Shown here piece after piece: positions 12,064-25,600 of a DNA stretch of 64,000 bases. Each line of letters starts with the position of its first letter. Position 1 is the stretch's first letter. Below the pieces are notes generated by a model. It saw only the letters and a program-made list of their open reading frames with translations. It was not told the origin of the DNA and ran no database searches. A program made the position numbers and the translations under genes. Source of the DNA: Hymenopellis radicata (lineage: Eukaryota > Basidiomycota > Agaricomycetes > Agaricales > Physalacriaceae). The DNA lies in NCBI GenBank assembly GCA_015501595.1, contig JADNRX010000143.1, forward strand, positions 62,001-126,000, in the 5' to 3' direction.

Positions 12064-14440
12064 GTGGACGTGTATCTTAGTTGGTAAGCGTTTGTATTAT
12101 ACGTATAGCACAGTGAATGTTTTTATCTCCCGCGCGCCGGCCCCGCGATTCATTGGTGTATAAGGAAGATGTGCTCAAGTAGCCAGAAAGAAAGTTGAAT
12201 TGTCCAAGTACTGTCCAACATGTGCCACTCCGATTCATGTCGCGCGAAAGAGTCCGCCATGTTTCGCTCGCCAAGCGGTATACTATCTCTTGGATGTGGA
12301 CGCGTATCTTAGCGGATACGTGTCCAGCCTTACGAGGACGCAAATGAGCTCTTTTTGTTTTGGTTGAGGATAACAAGGACTCTGGACTGCCCAAGAACAA
12401 AAGTCGACTTGAGCCCACCGCATCCCTCAGTCTCACAAGTTGCGAAAATAATGCGCCTGGTCCATCTTGAGACGAAGTGGCAGATGCTTTTCCAAGTTGT
12501 TCTCTTTTTGCGAGGCTAGATTCAGTCGCGAGGGAAGCCAGGAAATAAGAGTGCTGGACCGTGGTGCTTAATCCAAGTTAGGCCTGGGGCGCGCGACCAG
12601 GACGTGGACGCATGTCTCAATGGATAAGTGTTTGCGTGCCCTTTCCGAGGTGAGGAAAATATTTTTTTGCTCTGCTGTTCGGCAAGTAGCCTGTAGTAAT
12701 TGTGTGATAAAAGAAATCACCCCTCTTTCATCCAGAACTAAGATGAAACCTCGTGTTGTAGGAAGCTCATGGGCTCATTCACAAGACCTAGAGATGCGTA
12801 AAAAATCTGTCGGTTGAACGATAGTAGACATGTTATCCGATTGACCAGATACGCCTATCAGACAGCTGGGTCACAGGACAGATCCTGGCTTGCACATTCG
12901 AACCCAGGCTGGGTGTAGGAAGGGGATGTATCGTGAAGGAGTACACGGATAGTAGGGAAGACGACGTGCGGGAGGAAGATCCTCGGTGGAAGGCATAGCG
13001 CGAGGGAGGGACTCTTCATCTTGGGCCTGCTCAGCGGTGATTCGGAACGACAAACCAAAGGCAATACACGTTCCTCAGGGATACGAGAGATGAGGAAGGC
13101 GCGTGTGGATGATAGAGACTGGGACGGCGCAAACACAGAATTGAAACGGAGGAGCCGACGAACGGTAGGAAGAGGTTTCTGATTAAAGGTTGTATGGGAG
13201 GCGTCCAAAGAGGTGAAGAGGTGTAACCATGCCGATCGCCCCATTGAACAGAGGAAAGATGAGGGAGCTAGCCGCCGGAAAAACGGTGTCGTCCTGCCGC
13301 CAACACTTTCGGTTGCGAGGACTACAAAGCGGATATTAGCCATGACTCTTCCCAATTCGCCATGGACACGTGTCCCAGTGGATAGTGGGTCGACGGAAGT
13401 GTTTTTTTAGAACTGTACTGGAATAGACTGAGTGTAAGGGTATTCTCCAAACCGTCCACTCGTCAGAAAAGACGCGAACGCGTTTCGCGCGCCTACGATA
13501 ACCCACAAGAACCTGATCCAGTCCGCATAGTACTCTTGGAATCTAGCCAGCGGAAGGTTGCAGCATAGCAGAAACAGCCTCGCCGCGCGTGTCCATCTCG
13601 GTTCTGCTGATGGCAGGAAGGAAGAAAGGATGCTGGTGGCTGTGTTGGTGCTTGGTTCTGACAATCAATAGAGGACGCGTATCCCAGCGGAAAAGTGTTC
13701 CATCCACAAGGACCACATGTATTTTTTTACATTGAATGGCGGGCAAGCTCACTTCAAGGTAGTGGCGAGCGACACCAACTTTCACTGGGAAGCAGGACTC
13801 ACGAACCAATGCCTGAGAGCCCTTCTCTTCGCCCTATGGTAGGTCGCATTCAGTAACAAAAATCAATTCACCGTATATTTGAATGACACACGGTAGTTTT
13901 ATATCCGAGACGCCTAGAGGAATGTCCTGCACGATCGTTTTTCTGCACAAGACGCCTCGCTCGGGACAAGAACACTGAGAATGCCGCCTTGGAAGACTTC
14001 AAAGGATTCGGTAGGGAGCGAGAAGAAAGCAGCACTTTTGGTCCTGACGTCAAGGTTGACATACGTAGACGTGTACCTCAGCTGGTAAGCGTCCGTAATA
14101 CAATTTGTTCTAATTGGCCAATTCTTTTAGTTCGGTGCTTGTCAACTGAATCAGCCCTCGAGCTTAAGACGCACCAGATAGGGAGACATTGAAGACGAAA
14201 GACTGAAAGAAGACCATACAAGCGGTGCATGCGACGCCAGACATCGAAACTCTCATCCCGCGCCACGTAAGAAGTCAAATTCAGTATCCGTCTGTACTCA
14301 ATAATATATCGGCTATCGAGATGCATAAGAATGGGAGGCTCAGAATGATGGCAGGAAGAAACAGTCACCTGTCGTGGATCTGTGCCTCAGCGGATGTGTA
14401 TCCAACAGTAGATATATAACTCTAAACGTCCCCTTTTTTG
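12064..14440 (+). repeat. Array of seven A-box/T-run units
   Basis: Units start at about 12064, 12296, 12604, 13362, 13671, 14064 and 14374, all on the plus strand, spaced 230-760 bp. Examples are GTGGACGCGTATCTTAGCGG (12296) and GTGGACGCATGTCTCAATGG (12604). T runs follow at about 12118, 12660, 13404, 13722 and 14432. The intervening sequence carries no recognisable gene. The open frames on the minus strand at 12858-13355 overlap repeat tails and match nothing I know. Confidence 0.6.
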
Positions 14441-15978
14441 AACCTAGAACGTTGCGATAAGAACTGGGCGCGCGCGAAACGTCTGAAGAGTCGAAGAGAC
14501 ACCTATACGTGCATTATTGAATTGAACACTGTCATCCACGCAACATCGGCCTGAATCCATCGCCATGTCCTCTCAACAGCTCCGGTGATCCTTCTCAGTT
14601 CCTGCGAATCCCGTCGCTGTGCTGTAGCAGGCAATCGCTCTCTCCAAGGTCTCCTGTGTCTTCCACAGCCGTTCCCGTTGATAGTGCCCATCGCATCGTT
14701 TTCATGCATTCCACTGCTGATGGCATGACAGAGGCCCCAGGTTCAACGCATACTTTATGGAAGTTTATGCGCGTCGTCCAGAGTCAGAGCCACTCTCGAC
14801 AAGGCGTTCTCGTTCCCAGAGCACAGGGGCATGACATGTGGGAGCCAGATTGGTGGGCCTGTAGGGAAGGGTGGCGGGGTGTGGTCGGACGAAGGACGAC
14901 AAGTGTCTCGCCGGAGGCTCGCGGCTGAATTGCGGTGATAGCTCCAGACGCTCGTGATACGGGATGACAAGGAATATAAGGCTTATATTTGAACTGGCGA
15001 GGATGACTCTGCCGGACATGAAGCATCCAGGTTCTCCCTTCGCGCTTGTCAACGCTGAATCCGGGTTGTGAGAAAAGGTCGCTTTACACAGCAAGATAGA
15101 CCCTCACCCGTCAAGGAAGAGGAACGACACGTCGCGGTCCAGATTATCACACTTTCCCTTGGCGAACCCGTCAGATTCTCCACACAAGAACAGCTACAGC
15201 AAATTCCAGATCAGCTCTGAGAGAGAGTTTACAGGCAAACGAATGCGAACGCACACAGTCTTATCCGGCATATTCCACTCCTTTATACCTCCAACACGCC
15301 CACCATCAACAACCCTCGTCCTATACAAGGAACATAAAGGAACGCATCCCCTCCCGAGGCTCCGACCCACCAACGGCTGATGTGCGCCCTTCTGCGTCGT
15401 AAGCGTATGTATCCCGACGGCCATAGTAACCCCCCCAAGCTAATGAGGCGATAAACGTCGTAAGGAAGAGGTACCACTGTCTGCACATAAGGGCGTTTTG
15501 TAGGCGTGGCCACTCTATCGTCGCCCCAGTAGGCAACAGTGTATGTTTCTTTAGGTCGTGGCTATGCCGCGAGTCCCCGCTGGTGTGGTCGTGCTCGGAA
15601 GGTGTCTAGGTCAAAGTAAACTGCTCGTGATGAAGAACATGGGAAAGTTGCTGATATGCAAAGCACGTTGAAGCGAGACCTGGAGCATTCATTCAGGGCA
15701 TAGGACATACAGAAGACGAAACGTCCGACTGACCAATCGCTGTAACGCTGCTCGAAATAGGATCGAAGACGCTTGTCGTTAATGTAATCCAAAGAGCGGT
15801 TCGGGAGCTTTGAAGCTCTTCATTTACTAGTTGGTGATACCGTTGGAGAGTTGTTATTCGCGTCCGCTTGTCCGGAGTACATGGCTTCGCTGGAATGAAA
15901 GTGCATCGAGGCGACATATGTGAGTGTGTTTCCGAAATGTCCATTAACGCGTCCAATAAAATACAAATCATTTGTCCG
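14440..15978. other. No recognisable gene
   Basis: Short open frames on both strands lack family features, introns or codon consistency. No A-box unit was found here. The right part may hold the promoter or 3' flank of the AP-2 mu neighbourhood, but I see no specific site. Confidence 0.35.
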
Positions 15979-17644
15979 TTAAAACTGTCCATTCATCAGC
16001 ACACCAAAAGCGAAAACAAAAAGCAACACGCTCACTCTAATCTGATACGACCCGCTCGCCTTCGTAAGGTATCGCACCCACTTGATGCTATTATAGTTAC
16101 TCTTCTCAAACACCTTCAAGAAGCGCACAATCAGGCCCGAGGATGTGAACATGAGCACCTGGAAATCAACATCAATAGGCGGCCGCGCCCAAACCTGCCG
16201 CGTCGTCGTGCTCGTCAGCTCCGCCGTCCCAGAGAAGGTGCACTCCTGTCCTCCCTGAAGCCGCGGAATCTTCCACACCACCACATTCTCGCCAGGGACG
16301 TATTTGGCCTTTCCAGTAGCGACCTGACAATCGACGGATGTGGTGTTCAAGGGTGTGGGTATCCGCAGAACGACGTTGGTCGCGGATAGCTTGTTCCCAA
16401 ATGCGGTTTTGACAGTTACATCGTATGATACTTTGGTCGTCCCAATTTCTGTAACAGTAGCTATTACCCGCAGAGGAAGCTTGACGTTCGTTGTCGCTCG
16501 GTACCTGCGCATCCTTAATTAGCATGTGCAGTTGCAAGAGGAAAAGGAAAGACCCACCGCATCAATTCGAATTCGCCGTCTGGGGGGATAAAGCTAATAC
16601 TCCTGTCGGCGTCAAAGTCGTTGAGACGGACACATTGGTGGAAACGGCAGTCATCCAGTTCGACGGCATCGCTCATGCCCTTCTCGCTCTTGTCGATAAC
16701 GAGCTTGTCGTTGAGACCAAATTTACATTCGGGGGTGCCGGACAGGTAAGCGCGCATTTGAATGTGGCCGTCGACGTCGGCGCGTAAAACGGTACCTGGT
16801 GGGCGTGGGTCGAATAATTTGAAGGGATTGCGAGACGCACCTTTTGCTGACATGCTAAGGTTGACGGTTTCGACCACATCAACAAAGGCCTCGTTCTTCT
16901 TGTATTTAACGTCCCCACGTCGCCAGCTCGTCGCGCCAGTAGCTTGAGCTGTGATCTTGGACGACTCTTCTGCAGCGATGGCAGACGAGACGATGCTCTC
17001 TGTCGTGATGTATGTCTTGAGGGTATCTATCTCGCTGTTCTGCGGGTATCCAAAGTCATTTATTTCTGTAATATATTGAGATTGGGTGAGAGGGCAATGA
17101 AAGGCGCGCGCACCGTCAATAAGCTCGTATATCAACACGAAGTTGTTCTTTATTGACTCTTCGTCAATCTTCCCAAAGTAAGACTTGCAGATATTAATGA
17201 ACCGGTAACAAAATTCGAACACCAGGGCTGCGTTGGCGTTTGTCCTACGTGACATTTGGTCAGTACAGCAGGCAAATACGCCGTGGGGAACAAAGATGGC
17301 TCGAATAGAACCATAAGTAAACCGGGACAAGCACATACTTGGTAACTGCCACGACATATAAGTTGTTGATGCGAACATGGAAGAAACTGGTCGAGCCCAG
17401 TGTTATAATTGGCGACCGAACATCGCTGTTCGACACGACCTGAATCCGGAAGACGTCTGCAATGGACCGCCTGCGACAGTCGTGAATTGGGCGGGGAAGC
17501 CGTGCTTTTTTGGTACCCACTTGAAGTCCGTGCGGTACAGGCGCGATATGAGGACCTCCCCCTTCTGATTGAATATAAAAAACGCCTGCGATGGGGCTGT
17601 CAACGCGCGGCACAGCGAGCAGAAATGGGACGCACGGAGATCAT
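15979..17644 (-). CDS. APM4: AP-2 complex subunit mu (clathrin adaptor medium chain)
   Basis: Eight exons (17644-17636, 17585-17521, 17470-17339, 17244-17114, 17065-16841, 16795-16558, 16504-16036, 15984-15979) sum to 1275 nt, giving 424 residues, the usual mu2 length. The first exon codes only MIS. The N-terminal longin-like domain begins [20 protein letters not shown]. The C-terminal mu-homology domain follows, with [13 protein letters not shown] and IKWVRYLTK, the segments that form the tyrosine-motif (YxxPhi) cargo pocket in known mu2 proteins. The last exon holds only a Phe codon and the stop. The role is cargo selection in clathrin-mediated endocytosis at the plasma membrane. Reading through the last intron would add 18 residues. 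It is single copy, intact, and set between repeat-rich blocks. Confidence 0.95.
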
Positions 17645-17649
17645 GGCAG

Positions 17650-18100
17650 TATGAGAGCAAGGGTATGTCGCCGATCGTTTACCGATCGCTGTTCCGGGCC
17701 TTGTCTCCGACCACCACTACTGCGGTTACTCGCTACGATACCCGTCCGCGTTACACCACCTGTGGTTAGGCTTACAAAATCCAGGACGACTTGCCAGGCT
17801 ATTTGCGAATACAGGCTGCTGGGGTTCACCAAAACCGTATCGAACCGAAGAAAATACACAGGGCACATTGACAGACGAAGCATCTTGCGTGTGCAGACCA
17901 GCGGTTCCTGTTAGGTATCGATATAGTGCTCTGTGCTCCGCTTTACGGACGGTAAGTCTGCTTGCTACATACGTCTCTCTATGCTGATGTTATGTTTGTC
18001 CATATAAGTGTATGCTACTGAAAGCTCTTTCTGGAATATGTACAAGCGCACAAACCGCGTATCTTGTACTCAGGCTCTGTGATGGCGGGGAAGAAGCGGT
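17650..18100. other. 5' flank of the AP-2 mu gene, no other gene seen
   Basis: This is the upstream region of the minus-strand AP-2 mu gene and probably contains its promoter. No recognisable coding sequence or repeat unit was seen. Confidence 0.35.
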
Positions 18101-18900
18101 GGGAGCTCGCACTCATGGCGGGGAAGACGATGACTAACAACGTACAGATCTGTGCAGGCGGCCAAGATTGAGGTGATGCTAGCAGCGCACCCCATATCTC
18201 GTGGATGCCGCCGCCATCCGCTACTTCTGTCGAGGCTGGGGACGTGAAGACGATGGCTGTACATTGGGCTGCTTTACCTCTGGGGTTCGCGCTCGACTTT
18301 CATTGGACGAGACCCAGGCTTGCAGCCGGTTTGCTGCAAAGAACGAGGCCTGAGTGGGCGGGCAAGTGTAACGCTTCTATATTCACACCTCCAAGCTAAA
18401 AGGCAATGCGACGGGTCCTGATGGACGTGTATCGTAGCTGGTAAGCGTCGCGCTTACAAGTTGGCTGAGAGAAGCATTTTTAGATTCAGCATTTCACAGG
18501 TCTCTAACAAAGCTAATATATACGTACTTCCAATGGTTACTCGAGCCGCACCTCGTTTCTAACGCATTATCATGTCAAGTTAACAGCGGACGAGTACCTC
18601 AGTTGGTACCATGTGCATACATCTCTGGTGTGATTTTTACTCCCAGTGCTGGGCGGGTTCAGTCGTCATTCACTCCTGCTTGATTTTCCTTGACCGGGCT
18701 GCTTTTACTTGATAGCAGAAAGTCGTAGCACGACGGTTCGGAAGAAAGAGGCATCTCGGGGCTGTGTCCTTCTATCTGTATCTTTAACGCGGACGCGTAT
18801 CTCAGCGGATAAGCATTCAATGGGATCTTTGGAGTGTTTTCCTTCTTTTGGCTTATAGGTCACAGCGCTCAACGCTCGACTCACTTCATAAAAGGGAAAG
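18100..18900 (+). repeat. Segmental duplication, copy 1 (partner 36400-37170)
   Basis: The run GAAGACGATGGCT near 18250 and the following ...CCTCTGGGG..TTCATTGGACGAGA align with the same order at 36480-36545. The next two A-box units also align, with shared flanks TTACTCGAGC and CTAACG(C/T)(A/G)TTAT between them. Both copies are on the plus strand and are 18.3 kb apart. Confidence 0.6.
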
Positions 18901-19370
18901 ACTGATCGTGTTGGCAGTGAGCTACGGATATGAATTTGGACCCGACACTACAAAGAGAACTCCAACGTTCGCAGCCGTGTACCTCAGCTGGTACGCGTGC
19001 AAGTATAGTAGGCAGCAGTGAGCAGTTCTGCATTTTTTATCCCCCGGGTCCACCAGTGTTTCGCTCTCCAGCAGGCTCAGGCCGTATTCGCAAATATCGT
19101 CCTCGATTTTGAAATCCTGGCCAGGTAAGCAGTCTTGAATAGATGTATATCGTGATGCGGACGTGGATGGGTATTGGTTCACCTATTTTTTGGGTTAGAT
19201 TGTAAAGCAAGGCAGGATGTATGTGGCTTGTGATACCCTTTCTCTTCTAACAAAACAACTTTAGTTTTCGACGCAGTCGTCAAGATGATAGTCGGACGAC
19301 AGAGCCGCGCAGTTGCGCCTCGCTAGTGGATGAGTTCGTGGACGTGAATCTAACAGGTGAGCATCCTACG
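18421..19370 (+). repeat. Array of five A-box/T-run units
   Basis: Starts at about 18421 (ATGGACGTGTATCGTAGCTG), 18586 (GCGGACGAGTACCTCAGTTG), 18789 (GCGGACGCGTATCTCAGCGG), 18971 (degenerate GCAGCCGTGTACCTCAG) and 19339 (degenerate). Spacing is 165-370 bp. A B-box-like CGGGTTCAGTC follows the second unit at about 18654. T runs lie at about 18477, 18633 and 19033. Confidence 0.6.
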
Positions 19371-19726
19371 AGGTTGCCACGGTCAAGAGGATGTCCCCGC
19401 GTATACTTACGGCAAGGTGGACGTCCTCCCACGACCACGCGAACGCCCACCTTTCCCCACACAAGATCGGCGAGAACTTGAGACGCGTAGAGGAGGATGC
19501 ACCTGCTATCTTCCTTCGCCAGGACTGCACATGTGGCAAGGAAACATACGCGAGGATGAGGATGTTGACCCACATGTGAGGAGGCGCTCGATGCCCTTCC
19601 TCCTGCCGTCCTCTTCGACATTTTCAGACCTACAACGTGAAAGGAGCGCGAGGAAGACGCGGGTGCTTCAAGCTTGTGATGGGAAAAAACAACAATATGT
19701 GGAACCTAGAAAACAACCCCACAGTT

Positions 19727-19800
19727 AGCCGTTAGACTATACTGAGACGAGATTCCGTGATATATAAAGATTCCGTGATATATAAAGATCCCGTGCACAC
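19727..19800 (+). repeat. TTAGACTA tail motif and 20-bp tandem repeat
   Basis: CAGTTAGCCGTTAGACTATA near 19724 matches motifs near 28773, 38752 and, inverted, 54763 and 61883. GATTCCGTGATATATAAA is then repeated directly at about 19751 and 19769. Confidence 0.5.
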
Positions 19801-22640
19801 TCAGGAAGACTCGGAAGGCCAAAAGAAAGAGATCGGACGAGCGCATATCCCATTAACCTCGTACATCAACTGAACATCCTAAGGAGTGTATGAGCAAAGT
19901 TGCCTATAGGAGGAGAGGTCGCCCAAGATGGTGGAGAGCACCGCCGACATGAGAGGCGGGATGCCGGGAAGATGCGGACTAGACTGGAGCAGGGGCGGTA
20001 CTGTATGGCGTTCAGTGGGAGATCGGGTTCGAAGCTCACTAAGGCTGCCCATGGAAAGGCCCGAGAGGAAAGGAGAATCATGTATGCAATCGTCTTTTTC
20101 CTACCTGAAGAGTTAAGACCCATGCATGCCGATTCAGGAATTTTTTGAGTAGGAGTGTTCTTCCTTGACCAAAGACGCCGATCAGCCTAAGGAGGAAGCA
20201 GGTTGAAACTTGCCTGAGCAGAAGAAGAACTAAGGGCAGGGAGGATGCGCATGCTCTGCATTTGTGTTTGCCGATATCGTGTTACCGACTGCGACTTTTA
20301 GGTCCCGCCACGAGGGAAGGAAGGGTGGGGTTCGACTTGGGATGCAGCAGTTAGGATCAAGGGATAGGAGGTTGCGAACTGTTGCGAAATTATCCAAGGC
20401 GGAACGTTCGGTGGAGCGGTCAAGCTCCCACACGATGAGCTGTATGCCGGCAATGGGGCTTCCTTGCTCGACGACGGCATTGTTATCGAGGGAGGTCTCA
20501 CCAATGGGGGTGAAGGACGGTAGACTCGCAAACGGTGGTAGATGAAGCGTTGAAATATTATTGTCACATCACATGATCGTGTCACCTCCTTCCTTTCTAC
20601 TAGTACCACCATTTTTGAATTTCTTTCTGCCAACAAATGCCATAGGCTTAAACAGTGTCCATCCACCCCTACTCCACGCCTCCAGCTCGACCTCTCCTCC
20701 GTGTCGTTCGCGAATGAAATACTTGTTGAGTCGGCATCGGCTCTAGCATTGACTGGCAACGCCCTGAAGGATGGAAAGAAATCATTAGGCGGATTGCTGG
20801 TTCAGCATGGCGCCAGGCGCAGAATCATAAGCGAATTAGATAGCGGGTTGCAAAATGGGTATGCCGATATCTCCTTGCTTGTTTATCAAACTGGCTAATT
20901 GTGAACAGTGTTTACAAACTGCTTGGCTCTGCCTTTTCTTTGCGCCTCCACTTTCGCTTCCACCCTCCAGCGAATCGCATGTGGAGTAAATGGGGCCTCC
21001 TGGCTATCCCTGCGTCGTCGCCCATATGGATTTTCGCCCTTCTTGAGATGTTGATGGCCGAGGGCAGGAGGAGAACTTGCGCCACTTTCAGGCTCGGCTT
21101 TTCGGATAGCGCTCCTCGATCACGTCCCAACCAACATTTGTCCGCGTCTTTCCCATCATTCTCTGCGTATGCCTCGACTTTGTAATTGGCCCTACCTCCA
21201 TTGTATGGTTCTACGACTACACCTCCCCGACATCAAGGCCAAGCCACACTTGACGGCGTTTGTGTACAAGAACGTCGTCGCCTCCATCCATGGTGTCTAT
21301 ACATATCGCAAATATCTGCCTCGCATCGCGTTCCCAACCTCTGCTCAGTGCATTAACACAGTCACGTATTACAAATAGTACCGTCTTACCTGTCCTTCTT
21401 GGCTTCATAAAAGACGGGCAGCCTTGTCGGCAAATCTTCGGATTGACAGCGTCCCACCATGCATCGTAAGCCTTCCTTCGTGACTAGTGTTCAACTCAGC
21501 TTAATGTTTTTTCTAGTCTCCATCGTCTCGTCATCGAGCCCGGCGTCTTATCGTCGTATCATCATTATCATACCATCAAGACGTGGTCATCCATCCTTGG
21601 TGGCATCGACAGGATGTCCCTTCCCACGTCGGCCCCGCTACAGGCTGTGCCATTGTTGAAGCGCACTGAGAGTGGAAGCCGATATGGATTCTAGTCTTGC
21701 TGGAGATGTTGATGGACGGAGAAGAGGAGAAATCGCGCCATAAAAAGGTGTCTCGTTTCATTTCAGACTCGGCTTTGTGGATTAATCACATATGACAGCG
21801 CTCCCTTGATCCCGTCCCCAGTACTGCGGCAGCCGCTCGTCGCCAGCTCGTCCGTGGCCAGGTATTCGTCGTCCGCTCTCCACCCAATGTCCGCGTCTCG
21901 TTGACACCCGTCATCCGTCTTCTTCCCATTCATCCATCCCGTCACGCCTGTGTCTATCTCTGCCCATTGACCGCGAACATCATACTGAGACGGAGACGCC
22001 TGTATATGTGTTTGGGTTTGAGACTGCCCATCCCTGTGTCATCTCACCGCGACTACGTGGAGTGTGTTAATGCCTGCGCGAATGGCGCAGGGGATGTTAA
22101 GGGCGCATGAGTGGCTAGGTTGGCGAGGTCGCTCCGGCAGGCTGGAGTTGCAAAGACGTGAGACTGTTGTACGATGTGCGTGATCCTCGCCGCCAGACGC
22201 GTTCGGGTGTCTCGTGAGCAGCAAAGAGTGTTCATCGCCTCCCCTCCGCCCGATTGGGATTCGTTGTAGCGCGAGTTGGTTTGGGAGCGCCCTATACGGA
22301 TCGTTGCGCTACCTTCCTTCACCTTCTCGGCGGTCCGCTTGGTCTGGCGTCGGAAATGTATCGCGGGTTCGACCTTAACCATAATGTATCCGCTATCGCG
22401 AGGCCGTAACGTTGTGCACCATGCTGGGCATCATTCCCGTCCCAACCCACATCGACGATACGGATTAAGAACGAATTGTCAATGAGGCCTCCCGATACGT
22501 TGGCTCACATTTGAACGGCTGCGCTAGAAGTGTAGTATGTCCTTGCTACTAGCGCAATTCTACTAGTCGTTGACGTCGCCATCATTATGATACTCGTACG
22601 ATTCCTGTGAAACTCTGCATTTGTCTTGTACTATATTTAC
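19800..22640. other. No recognisable intact gene; an internally duplicated remnant
   Basis: A segment at about 21028-21110 (ATATGGATTTTCGCCCTTCT, then GAGATGTTGATGG) recurs degenerately at about 21683-21780 (ATATGGATTCTAGTCTTGCT, then GAGATGTTGATGG). This suggests tandem duplication of a decayed gene. Minus-strand frames around 20230-20540 have some coding character (PIGETSLDNNAVVEQGSPIA) but no family I know. No A-box units were found. Confidence 0.35.
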
Positions 22641-22648
22641 ATTTTCAA

Positions 22649-25600
22649 TCAAGTGGCCATATAATATTGCTGTATCGACAAGGGACTTAGCGCTGACGGT
22701 GCCACAGATAAATAAAGGACGATGGCGGCTCCCACAACAAGAAGGACCGCAGTCATGCAATACGTATCCACTGCTTCAAGTGCCCGCGCTGTACCGGGAA
22801 CGACAGGGTCGTCGAGTACTTCGCCGGAAGGAATGTGGGCGGGAGTGCTATCAGCGACGCCTGCTTCAGCCGTAGCGCAGGTATCCATTGCTTCAACCGC
22901 TCGTGCCGTGTCGGGAACGACATAATCAGCAAGCGCATCAGCGTCAGGAACATGGTTGGAAGTGTTGGTGTCTGGGACATCAACCGGGCGTCGCGCGTAT
23001 GGTCGTAGTACATCTTCGGCCTCTTCCTTGATATAGAAACCACTGTCGGGGTGCCAAGGAAGCATCAACAAGGCAAGCAATATCTCGGGGGGGACCATCT
23101 GTGTGATGTCTGCATCGAGATCGATATCCGCTTCCTGTAGGACCACTGCGATGACATCGAGAATGTCTGGAGGGTGGGGTCTCGTACGAGTTGGAGGAGG
23201 ATAGACCGAGATCCGGCCTGGCTGAGAGCGCCCATCCTTCGCATCGCGGTAGAGGCGTTCGAGTATAATCCCAATTTTCGCTAAATTCCACCCGTCGTAC
23301 CCATTAATCGCGCAGCCAAGCAGTTTATCATGGCGTGAACAACACAGGGAGGTACTTGGATGCTGAAGGAATGCTCGGCTGAGATCCTCAGCCACAGAAG
23401 CAGAGCAGGTGTATCTGCCAGAGAGCAGTCCACATACAAATGTGGAGCCGAATTTTTCGCAATAAGCGTTAATGTCATACTCCCCACATTCCCACACCTC
23501 CTTGACGAGGTCCCAACAATTATGACCGCATGTAACCAGAATTTCCACCGTTCGGTGATGTTTGTCGACAATTCCTGTTTCTCTCGCCAGTCGAAATGTG
23601 CCGCGAAGTCCGAAAAGGGCAGCGTATTCGAGACTATTGAGATCGCTGTCGCGCTTTGAAACTAGACTTATCAACCACTTTGGCCAGGGCTCGATTTTGA
23701 TTTGAAGGGGTGGTGGTGGAAGGATAAGCCTCATCGTCTGGTTATAATTATCGATGACAGGCTTTCGGACCACGTGTGTGCCCATCTCACACGCATCCGA
23801 GTCGGAATCCGACGACATGATTAGCGAACGGCCTAGCCGGCCACCGCCCATTGCTGCCGCACTTTCATTGAAGTGTGTATCTGCAAAGGCAGACTGGACG
23901 ACAGCTGGTTGTGTACGATCCATGAAAGAAGCGGTTGCCAACCATTGTTTTTGCAGGTGTGCGTGATAAAACCTCTGAAGACGCTCTATGTGGCGCAGAG
24001 CTATGGTACTGATGTTGAATGCAAACACATAGGGATCTTCGGGCAATATGAAAGATTCATTGCGGGAGAGGTACTCGTGAGCCGAATAATCTGGAAATAT
24101 ATATCAGTAACTGTGAATGCTTCGACCCACAGCACGTACGGATAAATGCAAATCTAGTATGTATCTCAGCGTAGACCCGGGCCGCCTGCGTCTCTATTGA
24201 GAACCCTTTTGGGGTCTTCTTCCAATGCTCGCGATCTCTTGGAGTTTGAAGCAAGCCACCACACGCGTTCATAATAGCACGAAAGTGAGGCCTACGGTCT
24301 TCCTGAAATTCGGGTTCCGATGTGGAGATCTCGCAAGCGAGAAGGAATCCGAGCACCGGGTACTTCAGAGTAGTATGGAACTTGGAGCTGGCGTAAATCC
24401 ACATAATGGTGCGAAGTGCAAGCTTCTTCTTCCTGTCACCTTGAGCGCCAATGCGCTCAAATATCTGGTGATATGCATCATCCAAGCTGGCAGGAATGGA
24501 TGCTAACACTTTGCGGACATCCCCTTTACTGGCGACGTCGTGCTCTAGTTCCCACAGCTTCAGACTCGCGAGCAGAAACATGCCATTAGCTTTTGCAACA
24601 ACCTCTGTGCGAACGGTGGTCTGTAGATCTTGGTCTTCCCGCACATAAGGCAATGCGGGAATCCTGTCGTCGATGACCGCGAGGATGTCACGATCTGTGG
24701 CTCGAATATGGAGAGATGGGTACTTTTCTATCTGTGAGAAGACGGGGCGAGAGGTGATGAGGAGATTAAAATCGTGTCCGAGGCGCTGAATGGCAGCCAC
24801 GAGTTTGAATCCGAGAGGGCATTCATCGAGTGCATCGAGAACAATGAAAATGGGGCGTTTGATGATACGGGCAGCCTCTAGTAAGATGGTGCGAACACAA
24901 TCTTCGGATGGATGTATATCCTCTCGGTACAGATCCAATAAATACGGCGGGACATTCGGGCTGGTTCAAGTCGAAGCAACTGGCGAAGAAGACTGCACAT
25001 GAAGGTGTGTGTCTCGCGAAAGTATTCGCGATTTTGGTTATATCTGCAAACAATGACGAGCACCACGTTCTCCGGGATAGACCGCAGGTGCTCGACAATC
25101 ATGGCACTTGAATGTTATCATGAGAAGTGCTTGAAGTGCTCAGAATGGTGCTCACGCGGCAACGGACTTTCCGGCCCCCGCTGAGATTGCTTGTAGTCAG
25201 CTAAAATGCTAATAGACACCACAGACCGACGCACCGTCACCGTAGCACCACAATGTAGGCGACAACGAGGTCCTACTTGCCCATGTCTGAAACTGTGGGC
25301 TCTCCAGTACCCAGCAGCCGGTCCCTTTCAGCCACTTGCGCGAGTTCTCCGCATGGTAAGCCGAAAAGCTGACATTCGAGATCCACTCTGCCACTTTACG
25401 GCGTTCTTCGTCTTACGGGCCATGAGGACTCGAAGGCAAGATGTTTGAGGAATGTGTGCTCACAGCTGATTGTAACTCCAATGACTTTAATCAACTCTGC
25501 AACCGCCTTTGTAACCTCGGAGAGCTTCCCCTTGTTATCTGCAGCAATATCGAGCACCTCGCGTATGAGTTGGCTGGAATCCTGTTTAATGATAGGCAGG

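Noticed and set aside
15979..16035. 18-residue C-terminal extension of AP-2 mu
   Set aside because: A GTGAGC...GGACAG intron of 51 nt ends the protein at a final Phe, as expected for the family. The extension is hydrophobic and unlike known mu2 ends.
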